From Spirosoma endbachense (lineage in GTDB: Bacteria > Bacteroidota > Bacteroidia > Cytophagales > Spirosomataceae): a stretch of 64,000 bases of DNA. Positions 63,307-64,000 of the stretch are shown one piece after another (the stretch's first letter is position 1; each line of letters begins with the position of its first letter). The translations under genes were made by a program, and so were the position numbers. A model generated the notes under the pieces. That model had not been told where the DNA came from and ran no database searches. It worked only from the letters and a program-made list of their open reading frames with translations. Where the stretch lies: the NCBI RefSeq assembly GCF_010233585.1, contig NZ_CP045997.1, forward strand, positions 6,685,018-6,749,017, given 5' to 3'.

Positions 63307-63519
63307 TTATACTGAGGAGGTCATCTTTCGTTGGTTGTAGCACTTTATCCAGGCATTCGATAACCATAGGAAAAGTATACAATACAAAGGAAAGCCGATA
63401 ATTTGCACGTATTGGCCTTTCCCCACAGCCAGCCACATGAAGATGTCAGCCAGCCCGTAAATCAGTAAAGGTATAATGATAAGCAGGCTGGTAAAGATGG
63501 AGTCAATTGCATATTTCAT
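63307..63519 (-). CDS. small two-helix membrane protein
   Basis: The 70-residue protein has two membrane helices (about residues 8-30 and 40-56) and a short basic tail (IKCYNQRKMTSSV). Nothing identifies a family. The frame has a plausible ATG and normal composition, so it is probably real, but confidence is limited by its length. Confidence 0.5.
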   Translation of the reverse strand: MKYAIDSIFTSLLIIIPLLIYGLADIFMWLAVGKGQYVQIIGFPLYCILFLWLSNAWIKCYNQRKMTSSV

Positions 63520-63595
63520 AGTACTGAAAGAAACCTTTGTAGCTTCTTTGTAATCTACTTAACACTAGTTCGACGCTATTAATTTAAGAAAGTAC

Positions 63596-63623
63596 AATAA
63601 TTCATGTATCTACATGAATTATT
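63596..63623. repeat. 28-base AT-rich palindrome, operator-like
   Basis: AATAATTCATGTA (63596-63608) and TACATGAATTATT (63611-63623) are exact reverse complements separated by two bases. The two-base gap disfavours a hairpin and favours a binding site for a dimeric regulator. Confidence 0.5.
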
Positions 63624-63694
63624 ATCATCTGGCTACATCATCCTTCTATTTAAATTCTTGACTATCTGACCTTTGCAAAATAATTAAAATTTTA

Positions 63695-63774
63695 TAGGGC
63701 TTTCGCTTGGAGCCGTGCCACGGTTTCTACTAGTGCGCGTAGAAACCGTGGCACGGCTCCAAGCGAAAGCCCTA
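63695..63774. repeat. 80-base perfect palindrome (family member B)
   Basis: Arms 63695-63730 and 63739-63774 pair over 36 bases without mismatch, with an 8-base loop. The core (CCGTGGCACGG) and the outer AGCGAAAG match the copy at 48825-48897. It lies between divergent genes. Confidence 0.8.
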
Positions 63775-63892
63775 GTTTGTTGAAGCGCGTACCGAAAAGT
63801 AAATTTCGTTAACCCCGAAGAAGTTCAATATGATCGTTTATAGTAGTTATAACTATTCTTTCGTTTCCGTACTGAAACATTCCTAAACGCAG

Positions 63893-64000
63893 ATGGTCAC
63901 GAGTAAACTTCTAACCAGCCTTTGCCTTGCATCGGTAGTCGGTATTACCGGCTGCGTTAGTAATAAGGTAGTCCTGCCCGAACCTGCCCAGACTATTTCC
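63893..64000 (+). CDS. lipoprotein, start only (cut by the window end)
   Basis: The first 36 codons read MVTSKLLTSLCLASVVGITGC and continue VSNKVVLPEPAQ. This is a signal sequence with a lipobox ending in Cys21, so the protein is an outer-membrane or periplasmic lipoprotein. The short N-terminus resembles TolC-family efflux lipoproteins, but that is a guess from 36 residues and the gene continues beyond the window. Confidence 0.6.
   Translation, partial: MVTSKLLTSLCLASVVGITGCVSNKVVLPEPAQTIS

Larger units (their letters stand above)
63520..63892. other. divergent gene-free interval with two palindromes
   Basis: This 373-base interval between the small membrane protein and the lipoprotein gene contains the 28-base palindrome (63596-63623) and the 80-base palindrome (63695-63774). 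No gene or perfect promoter is evident. Confidence 0.6.

Noticed and set aside
48825..63774. The palindromes as CRISPR repeats
   Set aside because: They are single copies far apart, without spacers or cas genes; the long inverted arms are unlike CRISPR repeats.

Overview
The window comes from a Bacteroidota chromosome, most likely a Cytophagales member close to Spirosoma. Several things point there: a SusC/SusD pair with its ECF sigma factor and FecR anti-sigma factor, an Alternative Complex III respiratory operon, the L33-DUF4295-FtsY cluster, a bacillithiol gene (bshC), and promoters of the TTTG-N19-21-TAnnTTTG type. Species assignment is inference. There is no CRISPR array, no intact insertion sequence and no rRNA; there is one tRNA (Cys).

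Layout. 87-3430 (minus): a coupled four-gene unit with an ECF sigma factor, a one-pass membrane protein in the anti-sigma position, an outer-membrane barrel and an SDR-type dehydrogenase. 3576-20753 (minus): about 17 kb of aerobic respiration genes. It runs actA-B-C-D-E-F (Alternative Complex III, quinol oxidation), then ctaC, ctaD, ctaA, ctaB, two subunit III genes, subunit IV, SCO, DUF420, a small Cys-containing membrane protein and DUF983. It has a good promoter upstream of actA and a strong terminator after DUF983, so it can be read as one transcription unit making quinol dehydrogenase, aa3-type oxidase, heme A and assembly factors. 21038-25768 (minus): tRNA-Cys, rpsA, an HNH nuclease, smpB, an OmpH/Skp-like protein and a small membrane protein. 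25800-28226: a penicillin-acylase family hydrolase, divergent from a plus-strand nutrient uptake locus (28395-38765: sigma, FecR, SusC with STN domain, SusD, a large VCBS/ASPIC-UnbV lipoprotein).

38807-47483: glycerophosphodiesterase, GH3-like protein, DoxX-like membrane protein, flavin reductase, long-form IspH, a GHL10-type lipoprotein, the divergent DUF2256/DUF2805 pair, and an Lrp/AsnC regulator. 47574-52605: TPR protein, hpt, an isolated nuoD, L33, DUF4295, ftsY. 52614-53167: remains of a HEPN/MNT toxin-antitoxin pair (frameshifted MNT, truncated HEPN). 53176-62916: a small secreted protein, rimO, bshC, 5-formyl-THF cyclo-ligase, asd, an ABC exporter pair and a CPA1 Na+/H+ antiporter. 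62917-64000 is gene-poor, with a terminator, a 70-residue membrane protein, two palindromes and the start of a lipoprotein gene.

The least explained signals are a family of long intergenic palindromes with a shared core (48825-48897 and 63695-63774, possibly 24678-24730), both clear copies lying in divergent gene intervals; the small Cys-containing membrane protein in the oxidase operon; the sigma/anti-sigma-like/barrel/SDR unit; and the DUF2256/DUF2805 pair. I did not find a system I can call wholly new with confidence.
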